From Sphingobium fuliginis (GTDB lineage: Bacteria; Pseudomonadota; Alphaproteobacteria; Sphingomonadales; Sphingomonadaceae): a stretch of 64,000 bases of DNA. Where the stretch lies: positions 434,001-498,000 of the forward strand of contig NZ_SEON01000001.1 of NCBI RefSeq assembly GCF_004152845.1. The letters are read 5' to 3'. Below the pieces are notes generated by a model. The model was not told the DNA's origin, searched no databases, and saw nothing but the letters and a program-made list of their open reading frames with translations. The translations under genes were made by a program, and so were the position numbers. Position 1 is the stretch's first letter; each line of letters begins with the position of its first letter. Positions 17,606 through 26,675 of the stretch are shown here, piece by piece.

Positions 17606-18763
17606 TCAGGCCAGCGCCAGTTCACCGAAAATCTCGGCATGCCGCTTTTCGGCATAGCGGTCGGTCATGCCCGCGATGAAGTCCGCTATATGGCGGCTGC
17701 GCCGGGGTTCCAGCGTCGCGCAATCGTCGCGCCACTCCTGCGGCATCAGTTTCGGGTCGGCCTGATAGGCGCGAAACAGATCGGTCACGATCACGCGCGC
17801 CCGGTCGGCGGCCGCCAGTTGTGATGGGTGGTGATAGAGCGTCGCATACATGAACCGCTTGAGATCGCGCTCCTGCGCTGCGAGTTCGGGCGAGAAACCG
17901 ACCAGCGGGCGTCCGGCCCGGCGAACGTCGTCGGCTGTCTCCACGCCCGCCGCAAGGATGTTGGCGCGGGTGGCGGCGATCAGGTCGTTCGCCATCACGC
18001 CGATCTGTTCCCGCACCAGTTCGCGCAGCAGGCGATCCTCCGGCACATCGGGATAGCGCGCGCGAACCCGGTCCCAGCAGCCTTTCACCAGCGGCACGCC
18101 CAGAAGCTGGTCCAGCGTCAGCAGGCCCGCGCGCAGCCCGTCGTCGATGTCGTGATTGTCATAGGCGATGTCGTCCGCGATCGCCGCAAGCTGCGCCTCC
18201 AGCGAGGCATGGCTGGCAAGGTCGAGCGGGAACAGCGCATCCACCTCCCGCATGGCCCAGCCGGGCCGCGTGACCGGGCCATTATGCTTGGCCAGCCCCT
18301 CCAGCATCTCCCAGCTCAGATTGAGGCCGCGGAACAGCGGGTAGGGACTTTCCAGCAGCATCAGCGTGCGCAGCGTATGCGCATTATGGTCGAAGCCGCC
18401 ATGTGCGTCGAGCGCCGCCTCCAGCGCATCCTCCCCCGCGTGGCCGAAAGGCGGATGGCCGATGTCGTGCGCCAGGCAAAGCGCTTCGGTAAGGTCTTCG
18501 TTGAGGCCCAGTGTCCGCGCCGTCGTGCGCCCGATCTGCGCCACCTCCAGGCTGTGGGTCAGCCGGACGCGGAAATGATCGCCGTCGGGCGACACGAACA
18601 CCTGCGTCTTGTGGCGCAGGCGGCGGAAGGCGATGCTGTGGATGATGCGGTCGCGGTCCCGCTGGAACATGTCGCGGGGCCCCCGCACCTCCCCGCCGGG
18701 TTCGGCATGGAGGCGGCCCCGGCTCTGGCCGGGATGCGAGGCATAGGATGCAAGCAGCGTCAT
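17606..18763 (-). CDS. dgt: Deoxyguanosinetriphosphate triphosphohydrolase-like HD protein
   Basis: A 385-residue HD-domain dNTPase that cleaves dNTPs to nucleosides plus triphosphate. The metal site is clear: IAFRRLRHKTQVF, RLTHSLEVAQIGR, then the HD pair in CLAHDIGHPPFGHAGE (near residue 100), with a further aspartate in DDIAYDNHDIDDG. The length of about 385 fits the shorter alphaproteobacterial type (Dgt type 2). The start was set at the ATG before TLLASYASHPGQSRGR, the conserved N-terminus; the upstream in-frame ATG adds ten unconserved residues. Confidence 0.93.
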   Translation of the reverse strand: MTLLASYASHPGQSRGRLHAEPGGEVRGPRDMFQRDRDRIIHSIAFRRLRHKTQVFVSPDGDHFRVRLTHSLEVAQIGRTTARTLGLNEDLTEALCLAHDIGHPPFGHAGEDALEAALDAHGGFDHNAHTLRTLMLLESPYPLFRGLNLSWEMLEGLAKHNGPVTRPGWAMREVDALFPLDLASHASLEAQLAAIADDIAYDNHDIDDGLRAGLLTLDQLLGVPLVKGCWDRVRARYPDVPEDRLLRELVREQIGVMANDLIAATRANILAAGVETADDVRRAGRPLVGFSPELAAQERDLKRFMYATLYHHPSQLAAADRARVIVTDLFRAYQADPKLMPQEWRDDCATLEPRRSRHIADFIAGMTDRYAEKRHAEIFGELALA

Positions 18764-18832
18764 GCCGCGCCCTTTAATGCCGTTTTCGACCATTGCCGAG
18801 TCGTTCGATGTTCCGATCGATGGGAAATCGCC

Positions 18833-20662
18833 CTATTTCGCCGGAAGCCGCTCAACCACTTCCCCGGCATCGCTTTTCCAGGCGAACACGTCCGCGCCCG
18901 CCGCCTTCAGCTTGTCCTCCAGCGCCCTGGCCCGCGTGAAGCTGCTGAACGGCCCGACAAGCAGGCGATTGGTGCGGCCCCAGCTCGCCACCCAGGCGTC
19001 CTGCGGTTCGAGCGAGTCATATTTCTTGCGCAATCCCTTCATGGTGAAGGCCAGTGCGCCCTTGTTCGCACCCGTACCGACCTGAAGCCAGTTGCGCGAG
19101 GGATTGGCGGCAAGGCGGGCCTTTTCCTCGGCCGCCTTCTTCTTTTCCTCAGCCAGTTGCCTGGCCTTGGCATCCGCTTCGGCCTTCGCCTTGGCGGCGG
19201 CGGCCTTCTTCGCCTTTTCCGCGGCAGCGGCGGCGGATGCCTCCCGCTCGGCGCGGCGGGCGGCCTGGATCCGGGCGACCTCCGACAGGTCGACCGCGAC
19301 GACGCTCGACTGGCGTTCGGATTCCGGCACATCGATGGCGTGGATGATGTCCGCCAGCGAATGGGTGACGGCCGGATCGATCTGCTGCTGCTGCGGCGCA
19401 GGCGTTGCGGTTGGTGGCGGAGCAGCCGGCTGAGCCGACGGCGCGTCCACCCCGCCCTGTGGCGGGCTGGATGTGGGGGGCGCCGATGCCTGCGCCAGCG
19501 TGATCGCGTTGAGCTGGCTCGGCGGCGGGCTGGCGGGCGCCGGGCTTTGCGCCGGGACGGATTCGAAGCCGGGCGCCGGCGGGCCCTGCACATTGGAGGT
19601 GGCGGGAGCGGCGGCGGAGGCGGCAGCTTGCGGCGCGCGCTGCGGCGGAGGCGGCGTCTGGGTCTGGGTCTGGGTCTGTGGAATGGTGGAGGTGGGAACG
19701 GGCTGGCTTGGCGCTGGCGCGTTACGGGCCGGCGCTTCGGCCTGCGCAAGCCTCGTGGCGGTTTCGGTGCGGCGCGAACGACGATCCTGCTGCGCGGATC
19801 GGGCCGGCGGCGGCGTCCGGGCGGCGGGTTGGCTGGCCGGCGGTGCGGCAGGCGTGGCGGCCGCGAAAGCGGGCGGCGTGGGCGTGATGGCGGCGACGGT
19901 CGAACCGACATTGGCCGGGAAATGCCCGAAATGCACCGCCGCCGCCTTCTGGGCAGCGGTCAGATAGGGCATTTTCTGCATATAGGGCAGGATCGCCGTG
20001 GCAAGCTGCGACGGCATGGTCTGCTCCGCGATCTTCCTGGCGTCGGCCTGTCGGTTGTTCATCGCCAGGATGAACGCCCGGTAGCGCCAGGCCGCCCGGT
20101 CGCTCTTGTAGAGCAGCGGTTTCAGCACTCGTTCCGCCGCATCGACCTGACCGGAAATGCCAAGCGAGGCGGCATAGCGGTGGGTGAGTTCGACATCGTC
20201 CGGTGTCCGCTGGAGCGCCGCCTGATAGTCGCGCTGCGCGCCCGCCTGATCGCCGGTCATGTCCTTGGCAAGGCCCCGGTCGGACAGCAGGGTCGCTTCG
20301 GGAAAGCCCAGCCGCGTCGCCTGATCGAACAGGCGCAGCGCTTCGGCGGGGTTCTGGTTCTTCAGCATGACGCGGCCAAGGCCCGCCTTCACCTTGCCGT
20401 TGTTCGGCGCCAGCGTGTCGGCCCGGGCAAAGAAACCCGCCGCCGCCCGCGCGTCGTCCATGTCCAGCGCAGCCTCGCCCGCGCCGATCAGCGCCGTCAC
20501 GTCACGCGGATTGGACGCCAGCCGCGCCAGATGATTGTTGAGGTTTTCCGCGCTGGAGGGACGCATCGCCTGCACCTGGGCGGGCTGCGCCAGAACCGGT
20601 TGCGCCAGCGCGGTGCCCGCTAGAAGCAGTCCGCGGAGAATCCATATGTCATAACGTCTCAC
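18833..20662 (-). CDS. Secreted TPR-SPOR domain protein
   Basis: A 609-residue exported protein: signal peptide (cleavage near ALAQP), TPR repeats over about residues 40-240 (NLNNHLARLASNPRDVTALIGAGEAAL and following pairs of helices), a long Pro/Ala/Gln-rich linker (about 250-430), a charged Ala/Lys/Glu coiled region (about 460-520), and a C-terminal SPOR domain ending in LLVGPFSSFTRARALEDKLKAAGADVFAW. SPOR domains bind glycan strands stripped of stem peptides at the septum. Lying directly downstream of ftsZ on the same strand, it is a plausible divisome or septal-wall accessory protein. It is separated from ftsZ by an intrinsic terminator, so has its own promoter or depends on read-through. 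Confidence 0.8.
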   Translation of the reverse strand: MRRYDIWILRGLLLAGTALAQPVLAQPAQVQAMRPSSAENLNNHLARLASNPRDVTALIGAGEAALDMDDARAAAGFFARADTLAPNNGKVKAGLGRVMLKNQNPAEALRLFDQATRLGFPEATLLSDRGLAKDMTGDQAGAQRDYQAALQRTPDDVELTHRYAASLGISGQVDAAERVLKPLLYKSDRAAWRYRAFILAMNNRQADARKIAEQTMPSQLATAILPYMQKMPYLTAAQKAAAVHFGHFPANVGSTVAAITPTPPAFAAATPAAPPASQPAARTPPPARSAQQDRRSRRTETATRLAQAEAPARNAPAPSQPVPTSTIPQTQTQTQTPPPPQRAPQAAASAAAPATSNVQGPPAPGFESVPAQSPAPASPPPSQLNAITLAQASAPPTSSPPQGGVDAPSAQPAAPPPTATPAPQQQQIDPAVTHSLADIIHAIDVPESERQSSVVAVDLSEVARIQAARRAEREASAAAAAEKAKKAAAAKAKAEADAKARQLAEEKKKAAEEKARLAANPSRNWLQVGTGANKGALAFTMKGLRKKYDSLEPQDAWVASWGRTNRLLVGPFSSFTRARALEDKLKAAGADVFAWKSDAGEVVERLPAK

Positions 20663-20710
20663 AGACAGCCCTTTAGCGGATGGAGGCGGGACAAGGGAAT
20701 ATGTCGAAAG

Positions 20711-20751
20711 AAAAAGCGCGCCCGGTTGCCCATGGCAGCCGATGGCGCGCT
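20711..20751 (-). terminator. Intrinsic terminator after ftsZ
   Basis: On the minus strand GCGCGCC (20750-20744) pairs with GGCGCGC (20722-20716) around a partly paired loop, followed by TTTTT. It lies 35 bases past the ftsZ stop and closes the long dcw transcript. Confidence 0.8.
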
Positions 20752-20785
20752 TGTCAGTATGCCCCGGGGCGAACCCCGCGGCCGA

Positions 20786-22255
20786 TTACTGGTTGCTCTG
20801 ACGGTTCAGGAAACGCGGAATGTCGGGCGTCGGCGCGCCCTCATCGCTGGCGGCGGCGCCCTTGTCGGCGCCGCGGGTCAGGCCCGCCATCCGCTCGAAC
20901 AGCGTGCCACCGGTGGCGACGCGCGGCGCGGCCTGCGGCGCCGGAGCGGGCTGAGCCGGCGCTTCTTCGGCCGCATCCTCACCCAGCAGCAACTCGTCCT
21001 GCGAAGGGTCTTCATCCGAAAACACTGCGGCGGGACGCTGCGGACTGAAAGGCGCAGGCTTCGCCGCCGCCGGCGCTGCGGCAGGCGGGGTCAGCGGAGC
21101 CGGGGCCGGCGCGGCGGGCACGTCGAGTTCCAGCGTTTCAGGCTCGGCTTCCGGCGCGGGCGCAGGAGCCGCGACCGGAGCCGGCGCAGGCTGCGGCGCG
21201 GGCTTGGGCGCGGCGGCGGTCGGCACCGCGACCGCCGGACGGCTGGCGAAGCTGAACGGCTGGGTCAGCGGCGCGGCATTGGCTCCCGCATCGCTGTCGA
21301 TGCCGGTGGCGACCACCGATACGCGGATCTTGCCGTTCAGATTGTCGTTGAAGGCCGAACCCCAGATGATGTTCGCATCGGGATCGACCAGTTCGCGGAT
21401 GTGGTTGGCGGCCTCGTCCACTTCCATCAGGCGCATGTCGTCGCCGCCCACGATGGAGACGATCACGCCCTTGGCGCCACGCATCGACACGCCGTCCAGC
21501 AGCGGATTGGCGATGGCCTTTTCAGCAGCCTGCAGAGCGCGGCCGTCGCCTTCGGCTTCACCGGTGCCCATCATCGCCTTGCCCATTTCGCCCATCACGG
21601 AACGGACGTCCGCGAAGTCGAGGTTGATGAGGCCCGGCATGACCATCAGGTCGGTGATGCCGCGCACGCCCTGCTGCAGCACCTCGTCCGCCATCTGGAA
21701 GGCTTCCTTGAAGGTGGTGTTCGGGTTGGCGATCAGGAACAGATTCTGGTTCGGGATGACGATGAGGGTATCGACATGCTTCTGCAGTTCCTCGATGCCC
21801 GCCTCCGCCGACTTCATGCGGCGATTGCCCTCGAAGGTGAAGGGCTTGGTCACCACGCCGACGGTCAGGATGCCGCGGTCGCGGGCGGCCTTGGCAATGA
21901 CCGGCGCGGCGCCGGTGCCGGTGCCGCCGCCCATGCCGGCGGCGATGAAGCACATATGCGCGCCGTCCAGCGCCTGCTCGACCGAGGCGATGGTCTCTTC
22001 AGCGGCGGCCTTGCCGATTTCAGGGCGAGAGCCGGCGCCCAGCCCTTCGGTGATCTGCGGGCCAAGCTGGATGCGCCGTTCCGCAGGCGAGGCATTCAGC
22101 GCCTGCGCGTCGGTATTGGCGACGATGAAATCCACGCCCTCGACGGAGGCGGCGATCATGTTCGCGATGGCGTTGCCGCCCGCGCCGCCGACGCCGATCA
22201 CCGCGATGCGTGGCTTCAACTCGTCCACATGCGGCGGGCTGATTTCAATGCTCAT
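20786..22255 (-). CDS. ftsZ: Cell division protein FtsZ
   Basis: A 489-residue tubulin-like GTPase that forms the Z-ring. The GTP-binding core has [13 protein letters not shown] near residue 21, the tubulin signature [10 protein letters not shown] near 107 and the synergy-loop region [13 protein letters not shown]. After about residue 325 comes an unusually long Pro/Ala-rich linker of roughly 130 residues containing the sphingomonad island [13 protein letters not shown], and the C-terminal peptide [11 protein letters not shown] that binds FtsA and other tethers. GGAGGGAGC precedes the ATG. It is the last gene of the dcw cluster. Confidence 0.98.
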   Translation of the reverse strand: MSIEISPPHVDELKPRIAVIGVGGAGGNAIANMIAASVEGVDFIVANTDAQALNASPAERRIQLGPQITEGLGAGSRPEIGKAAAEETIASVEQALDGAHMCFIAAGMGGGTGTGAAPVIAKAARDRGILTVGVVTKPFTFEGNRRMKSAEAGIEELQKHVDTLIVIPNQNLFLIANPNTTFKEAFQMADEVLQQGVRGITDLMVMPGLINLDFADVRSVMGEMGKAMMGTGEAEGDGRALQAAEKAIANPLLDGVSMRGAKGVIVSIVGGDDMRLMEVDEAANHIRELVDPDANIIWGSAFNDNLNGKIRVSVVATGIDSDAGANAAPLTQPFSFASRPAVAVPTAAAPKPAPQPAPAPVAAPAPAPEAEPETLELDVPAAPAPAPLTPPAAAPAAAKPAPFSPQRPAAVFSDEDPSQDELLLGEDAAEEAPAQPAPAPQAAPRVATGGTLFERMAGLTRGADKGAAASDEGAPTPDIPRFLNRQSNQ

Positions 22256-22365
22256 AAATTCTAGCTCCCTCCAGCTTCGGTGACGTGAGCGAAACTGTCA
22301 TCGAAGGTTAATGCAACAGATGATGGCGTATTTCACCAGTAAAATTCGTCTGACCTGTGTTTATT

Positions 22366-23652
22366 TCAATAGTTCGTCTTCATCGCCTTCACCATTCTGT
22401 GCCACCATGCTGGCGCGCCGATACGATGAACGGTCTGGGGAGCGGGCGCTATCGTTCTAAGATCAACCGGGTTCGAAGCGCCGTAAAGCGCAAGTCCGGC
22501 CAGCGTCGCGAAGGCCGGGCCGCTATGCGCCTCCGGCATGGCGGCCAGGCCGCGCGGCCGTCCGATCCGCACCGCGCGGCCCAGCGCGCCCTGGGCATAG
22601 TCGGCAATGCCCTTCATTTCCGCGCCGCCGCCAGTCAGCACGACCTGCCGTCCGGTAGGCGTGTTGAAGCCCATGCCGGCGAGCGCCGCATTCACCTCCA
22701 CCATGATCTGGTTCAACCGTTCGCAGATCACCGCCACCAAAGCGGCGCGGGTGATCTTGCCGCCATCGGCATTGGGGCCGGCGCTCTGCCCCGGAATGGC
22801 GACGTCGCCATGGGGCGCGGCGATCTCTATCATGTCGCGGAAGTCGCGGCGGTTCTGCATCGCGGACCCATAGAAGCATTTGATCCGCTCCGCCTGGCTG
22901 CGGCGGATGCCGAAGGCGGAGGCGATGTCGTCCGTGATGTCGGACGCGCCGATCGGAATGCTGTGCAGCCCGACCAGCATGCCGCCTGCATAGAGCGAGA
23001 CATTGGTCACGCCAGCGCCCAGTTCGACCAGCGCCACGCCCAGGTCCCGCTCCTCTTCCGACAGGCACGCGAGGCCTGTGGCAATGGGGGAAGCCACGAT
23101 GGAGTTGACGTTCAGATAAGCGCCGCGCACGCAGAGGTCGAGATTGGCGAGCGGCGCCCCGTCTGCCAGCACGACATGGATGTCGACGCCCAGCAGGTCC
23201 GCATGCATGCCTAGCGGCTTCTTCACCGGCACGCGGCCGTTGATGGTGAAACAGGTCGGCTGGGCATGCAGAACCACGCGCCCGTCCGGATCGATCCCCT
23301 GCTGGCCGGTGGTCAGAAGGTCATCGATGTCCGCCTGTTCGACGCGATAGCCGCCCATGTCGCGCTCGACCGTGACGACATCGCTGACCAGCGAGCCGCC
23401 GGAGAAGCTGACCCACACATCCTCGATATTCGTGCCCGCGACGCGTTCCGCCTGTTCCACGGTTTCCCGGACGGCGAGTTCGGTCCGCTCCATGTCCGCG
23501 ATGAAGCCGCGCCGCACGCCCCGGCTTTCGCGCTGGCCGGTGCCCAGGATCGCCAGTTCGCCATTTTCGGTGCGCCCCGCGATCAGCGCGGACACCTTCC
23601 ACGATCCGATGTCGATCGCGGTGACGAACTTCTCGACCTTGGGTTGAGCCAT
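22366..23652 (-). CDS. ftsA: Cell division protein FtsA
   Basis: A 428-residue actin-like ATPase tethering FtsZ to the membrane. AIDIGSWKVSALIAG is the phosphate-1 motif and VDLGAGVTNVSLY-like LVELGAGVTNVSLY the phosphate-2 loop; the SHS2-type 1C domain follows YRVEQADIDDLL. The C-terminus ends with a short basic amphipathic stretch (WWHRMVKAMKTNY), the expected membrane-targeting helix. A 110-base gap to ftsZ, AT-richer than its surroundings, probably carries an ftsZ promoter. Confidence 0.97.
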   Translation of the reverse strand: MAQPKVEKFVTAIDIGSWKVSALIAGRTENGELAILGTGQRESRGVRRGFIADMERTELAVRETVEQAERVAGTNIEDVWVSFSGGSLVSDVVTVERDMGGYRVEQADIDDLLTTGQQGIDPDGRVVLHAQPTCFTINGRVPVKKPLGMHADLLGVDIHVVLADGAPLANLDLCVRGAYLNVNSIVASPIATGLACLSEEERDLGVALVELGAGVTNVSLYAGGMLVGLHSIPIGASDITDDIASAFGIRRSQAERIKCFYGSAMQNRRDFRDMIEIAAPHGDVAIPGQSAGPNADGGKITRAALVAVICERLNQIMVEVNAALAGMGFNTPTGRQVVLTGGGAEMKGIADYAQGALGRAVRIGRPRGLAAMPEAHSGPAFATLAGLALYGASNPVDLRTIAPAPQTVHRIGAPAWWHRMVKAMKTNY

Positions 23653-23658
23653 GGGGGT

Positions 23659-24606
23659 TCAGCCTTCCTCGCCCTTGGCGGGCGCTTCGGCGCTCGCATC
23701 GGGCTTGTCGCCGGACGAACCGCTTCCCTGGCCCTGCGGCAGGCGCAGCACGAAACGGTCGGGATCGCGCATGTCGAACTTGACGATGCCCCGGCCCAGC
23801 AGGCGGTTCACCCCGTCCATCCGCGCGAAATTGACCAGCGCCGTGGCCGACGGCTTGTCGCCTTCGGGCAGGGAAAGCGTCTCCCCCGACTGAAAGCGCA
23901 AGTCCCAGCGCCGGTTCCCGACCCAGGTGGCGCCCGCCAGCATGGGTTTGAGCGCGGGCGCATTTTCCATCAGCCTGTTGAGGCCCGCGGTCTGGAGATT
24001 GGCGTTGGGACCGACCACCAGCGGCAGGTCCGGCATCGCCCCGGCGGACACCGATTGCAGCACCACGCCGGCCACGTCGATCAGGTGAAGCTGTCCATCA
24101 TGCTGCCACACCGCGACAGGATCGCGTTCGACGATGTCGACCACCAGCGTATCGGGCAGGCGGCGGGAAATGCGCGCATCCTTGACCCAGCCGAGCTTCA
24201 GCATGTCGGCCCGCACCTTGGGCAGGTCGAGCGAAAGCATGGACCGGCTCACCTGGCCCAGGGCGATATTGTAGATGGGCAGTTCGTCCATCCGCTCGAC
24301 GCCGCGCACTTCGACCTTCTCGACTTCGAAACCGGCCTGGGCGGCAAGTTCGGACGCCTTCTGCCCGGCCATGGCGGGAACGCCCATCAGCATGGCGATG
24401 CCGACCAGCGCCGCCAGCACGATGCCGACGATGGTCCAGCTCGCCATGCGCTGGAGCGTTTCCTCGCTCACCGGCAGCAGGTCGATCAGGCCGTCGATCC
24501 AGCTCCGCTGCTTGACCGAACGCCCTCGCCCCCCGCTGCGGCCGCGCGCGCCGGTCGTTCGCGTCAGCCGCGCCGTTCCGCCACGCCGGATGCGTGCTTC
24601 AGCCAT
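23659..24606 (-). CDS. ftsQ: Cell division protein FtsQ
   Basis: A 315-residue bitopic protein: a basic cytoplasmic N-terminus (TRTTGARGRSGGRGRS), a TM segment (MASWTIVGIVLAALVGIAMLM split by the chosen start region), a POTRA domain beginning FEVEKVEVRGVERMDELPIY, and the FtsQ/DivIB beta domain. A C-terminal Gly/Ser/Lys-rich tail follows. It connects FtsL/FtsB-type partners with the early ring. Its ATG overlaps the ddl stop by eight bases; the frame extends further but the start before AEARIRRGG fits the family. Confidence 0.94.
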   Translation of the reverse strand: MAEARIRRGGTARLTRTTGARGRSGGRGRSVKQRSWIDGLIDLLPVSEETLQRMASWTIVGIVLAALVGIAMLMGVPAMAGQKASELAAQAGFEVEKVEVRGVERMDELPIYNIALGQVSRSMLSLDLPKVRADMLKLGWVKDARISRRLPDTLVVDIVERDPVAVWQHDGQLHLIDVAGVVLQSVSAGAMPDLPLVVGPNANLQTAGLNRLMENAPALKPMLAGATWVGNRRWDLRFQSGETLSLPEGDKPSATALVNFARMDGVNRLLGRGIVKFDMRDPDRFVLRLPQGQGSGSSGDKPDASAEAPAKGEEG

Positions 24607-25564
24607 GCTTCGCCCCCCCATTGGCTGCAATTCGGGCGCCGTTCAGCGCGTCCTCGACTATACGCTCCACCAGCTCGGCATAGTCAATGCCCAGCCTCGC
24701 CGCCTGTTCGGGCACGAGACTGAGCGGCGTCATGCCCGGCTGGGTGTTCACTTCCAGCAGGAACAGCCCGTCGACCCCCTGTTCATCGTCCCAACGGAAA
24801 TCGGCGCGCGACGCCCCCTTGCAGCCCAGCAACCGATGCGCGCGCAACGCGATTGCCTTGCAGGCTTCGCTGATCTCCTGCGGAATATCGGCGGGACACA
24901 CATGCTCGGTCATGCCGTCGGTATATTTGGCGTCGAAATCGTAGAAGCCGCTTTTCGGGCGCAATTCCGTGACCAGCAGCGCTTCGTCGCCCAGCACGGC
25001 GGTCGTGAGTTCCCGGCCGCGAATATAGGGCTCGGCCAGCAATTCCTCGAAATGCAGCCACGGTCCCTCGACATCCCGGCCGATGGGCGATCCATAATTG
25101 CCGTCCCGGGTCACGATGGCGACGCCGACCGAACTGCCCTCATTGACCGGCTTCACCACATAGGGGCGCGGCAGGGGATCGCCCTCGAACAGGCTTTCGC
25201 TGGGCACGATATGGCCGCCGGGCATGGGGATGCCATGGGGCACCAGCGCCTGCTTGGTAAGCTGCTTGTCGATCGCGATGACCGAGGTGGCGAGGCCGGA
25301 ATGGGTGTAGGTGAGGCCCATCAGGTCCATCATGCCCTGCACCGTGCCATCCTCGCCGGGCACGCCGTGAAGGGCGTTGAACACGACATCGGGCCTGGCC
25401 TCCGCAAGGCGCAGCGCGACGTCGCGGTCCATGTCGATCCGCGTAACCCTGTGGCCGCGCGATTCCAGCGCCTTGGCGACGCCCTCGCCCGACGAAAGCG
25501 AAACGGGCCGTTCGGCGGACCAGCCCCCCATCAGGACGGCAACATGCCAGGGGCCACGAGTCAT
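24599..25564 (-). CDS. ddl: D-alanine--D-alanine ligase
   Basis: A 321-residue ATP-grasp enzyme making D-Ala-D-Ala for the peptidoglycan stem. VAVLMGGWSAERPVSLSSG is the N-terminal Ddl signature (S17-type serine), HGVPGEDGTVQGMMDL the first substrate motif, PYVVKPVNEGSSVGV the ATP-lysine region, and LLEVNTQPGMTPLSL the C-terminal metal/D-Ala loop. The start overlaps the murB stop (ATGA). It is a single-copy dcw member here, of the DdlB-type location. Confidence 0.97.
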   Translation of the reverse strand: MTRGPWHVAVLMGGWSAERPVSLSSGEGVAKALESRGHRVTRIDMDRDVALRLAEARPDVVFNALHGVPGEDGTVQGMMDLMGLTYTHSGLATSVIAIDKQLTKQALVPHGIPMPGGHIVPSESLFEGDPLPRPYVVKPVNEGSSVGVAIVTRDGNYGSPIGRDVEGPWLHFEELLAEPYIRGRELTTAVLGDEALLVTELRPKSGFYDFDAKYTDGMTEHVCPADIPQEISEACKAIALRAHRLLGCKGASRADFRWDDEQGVDGLFLLEVNTQPGMTPLSLVPEQAARLGIDYAELVERIVEDALNGARIAANGGAKHG

Positions 25565-26481
25565 GTATCTGTTCCTTCAACCAGCTGAACGCCCACCCTT
25601 TGAATTTCCCATTCGAGGTCAATGCCGCTCTTTTCCTTCACCCGGCGGCGCACCTCCTCGCCCAGCGCCTCTATATCCGCGCTGGTCGCATCGCCCAGGT
25701 TGAGGAGGAAATTGGTGTGCTTTTCCGAAACCTGCGCGCCCCCCCGTTGGAGCCCCCGGCACCCGGCCTCATCCACCAGCTGCCAGGCCTTGTGACCGGC
25801 CGGGTTCTTGAAGGTGGACCCTCCGGTCTTGCTGCGGAGCGGCTGGCTTTCCTCGCGGGCGGTCGCGATGCGGTCCATCTCCGCCTGGATGGCCGCGGGC
25901 TCGCCGGGAAAGCCCCGGAAAACCGCGCTCACCACGACAGCGCCGTCGGGAAGAGTGCTGTGGCGGTAAGTGTAGCCCAATGCATCGACCGGCAATGTCA
26001 CCCGCTCGCCGGACCGCAGCAAAACCTCGCATTCCACAAGAATATCGCAGGTCTCACGACCATAGGCGCCCCCGTTCATCCTTACGAAGCCGCCGACCGT
26101 GCCCGGAATGGAGCGCAGGAATTCAAGCCCGGCGATCCCTGCATCCCGCGCGGTCGATGAAACGAGGATGCCCGAGGCCCCTCCCCCGCAGCGCAGGCTG
26201 GTCGCATCGACCTGCTCCACCTTGGCAAAGGGCTTGCCAAGACGCACCACAACGCCCGGAACGCCGCCGTCCCGCACGATCAGGTTGGAACCGAGCCCCA
26301 GCGCCATCACCGGGATCGCCGGGTCCAGCCGGGTGAGGAAATCGGAAAGATCGTCCGCGTCCTTCGGCTCGAACAGCCATTGCGCGACGCCGCCCGCCTT
26401 GAACCAGACGAGCGGTGCCAACGGCGCATCGGCCTTGAGCGAACCGCGAACCGGAGGAAGGGACGTTGCCGCCAGCGTCAA
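25561..26481 (-). CDS. murB: UDP-N-acetylenolpyruvoylglucosamine reductase, TTG start
   Basis: A 306-residue FAD enzyme that reduces enolpyruvyl-UDP-GlcNAc with NADPH. LGLGSNLIVRDGG is the FAD-binding loop, RSIPGTVGGFVRMNGGAYG the second FAD motif, and GGSTFKNP carries the catalytic serine of the type I family; LVDEAGCRGLQRGGAQVSEKHTNF ends the active site. No ATG exists near the true N-terminus. A TTG at 26481 (protein LTLAATSLPPVRG) overlaps the stop of the 65-codon gene upstream and has GGGGGA at ideal distance, so translation is coupled with an unusual start codon. Confidence 0.93.
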   Translation of the reverse strand: MTLAATSLPPVRGSLKADAPLAPLVWFKAGGVAQWLFEPKDADDLSDFLTRLDPAIPVMALGLGSNLIVRDGGVPGVVVRLGKPFAKVEQVDATSLRCGGGASGILVSSTARDAGIAGLEFLRSIPGTVGGFVRMNGGAYGRETCDILVECEVLLRSGERVTLPVDALGYTYRHSTLPDGAVVVSAVFRGFPGEPAAIQAEMDRIATAREESQPLRSKTGGSTFKNPAGHKAWQLVDEAGCRGLQRGGAQVSEKHTNFLLNLGDATSADIEALGEEVRRRVKEKSGIDLEWEIQRVGVQLVEGTDT

Positions 26482-26675
26482 TCGCGCATCCCCCAAAGCC
26501 GCATCCAGCCCTTCATCGCCTTCATGCCCGCCTCGCCCGCGCGGGTCGCGGCGAGGCCCGCATCCACATTGCGCTGGGCGGCGTCGACCATCTGCTGCGC
26601 CGCTTCGACGCCCTGCATCTGGATGTCGATCATCCGCTTCTGCATTTCCAGCCCGACATTGAGCAGTTCGAACAT
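26478..26675 (-). CDS. Conserved small amphipathic protein between murC and murB
   Basis: A 65-residue protein, [19 protein letters not shown] then MQGVEAAQQMVDAAQRNVD, almost wholly helical with heptad-like spacing and many Met/Gln/Ala, ending KAMKGWMRLWGMRD. Its ATG shares bases with the murC stop (TGATG) and its TGA shares bases with the murB TTG start, so it is inserted in the operon with tight coupling on both sides. I do not recognise the family; phasin-like helices are a loose structural analogy only. Codon use matches its neighbours, arguing for a genuine gene. Confidence 0.75.
   Translation of the reverse strand: MFELLNVGLEMQKRMIDIQMQGVEAAQQMVDAAQRNVDAGLAATRAGEAGMKAMKGWMRLWGMRD

Noticed and set aside
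17828..20623. A 931-codon open frame antisense to dgt and the TPR-SPOR gene
   Set aside because: Composition artefact of high GC: the product is Arg/Gly/His-rich low-complexity and both opposite genes have clear family motifs.
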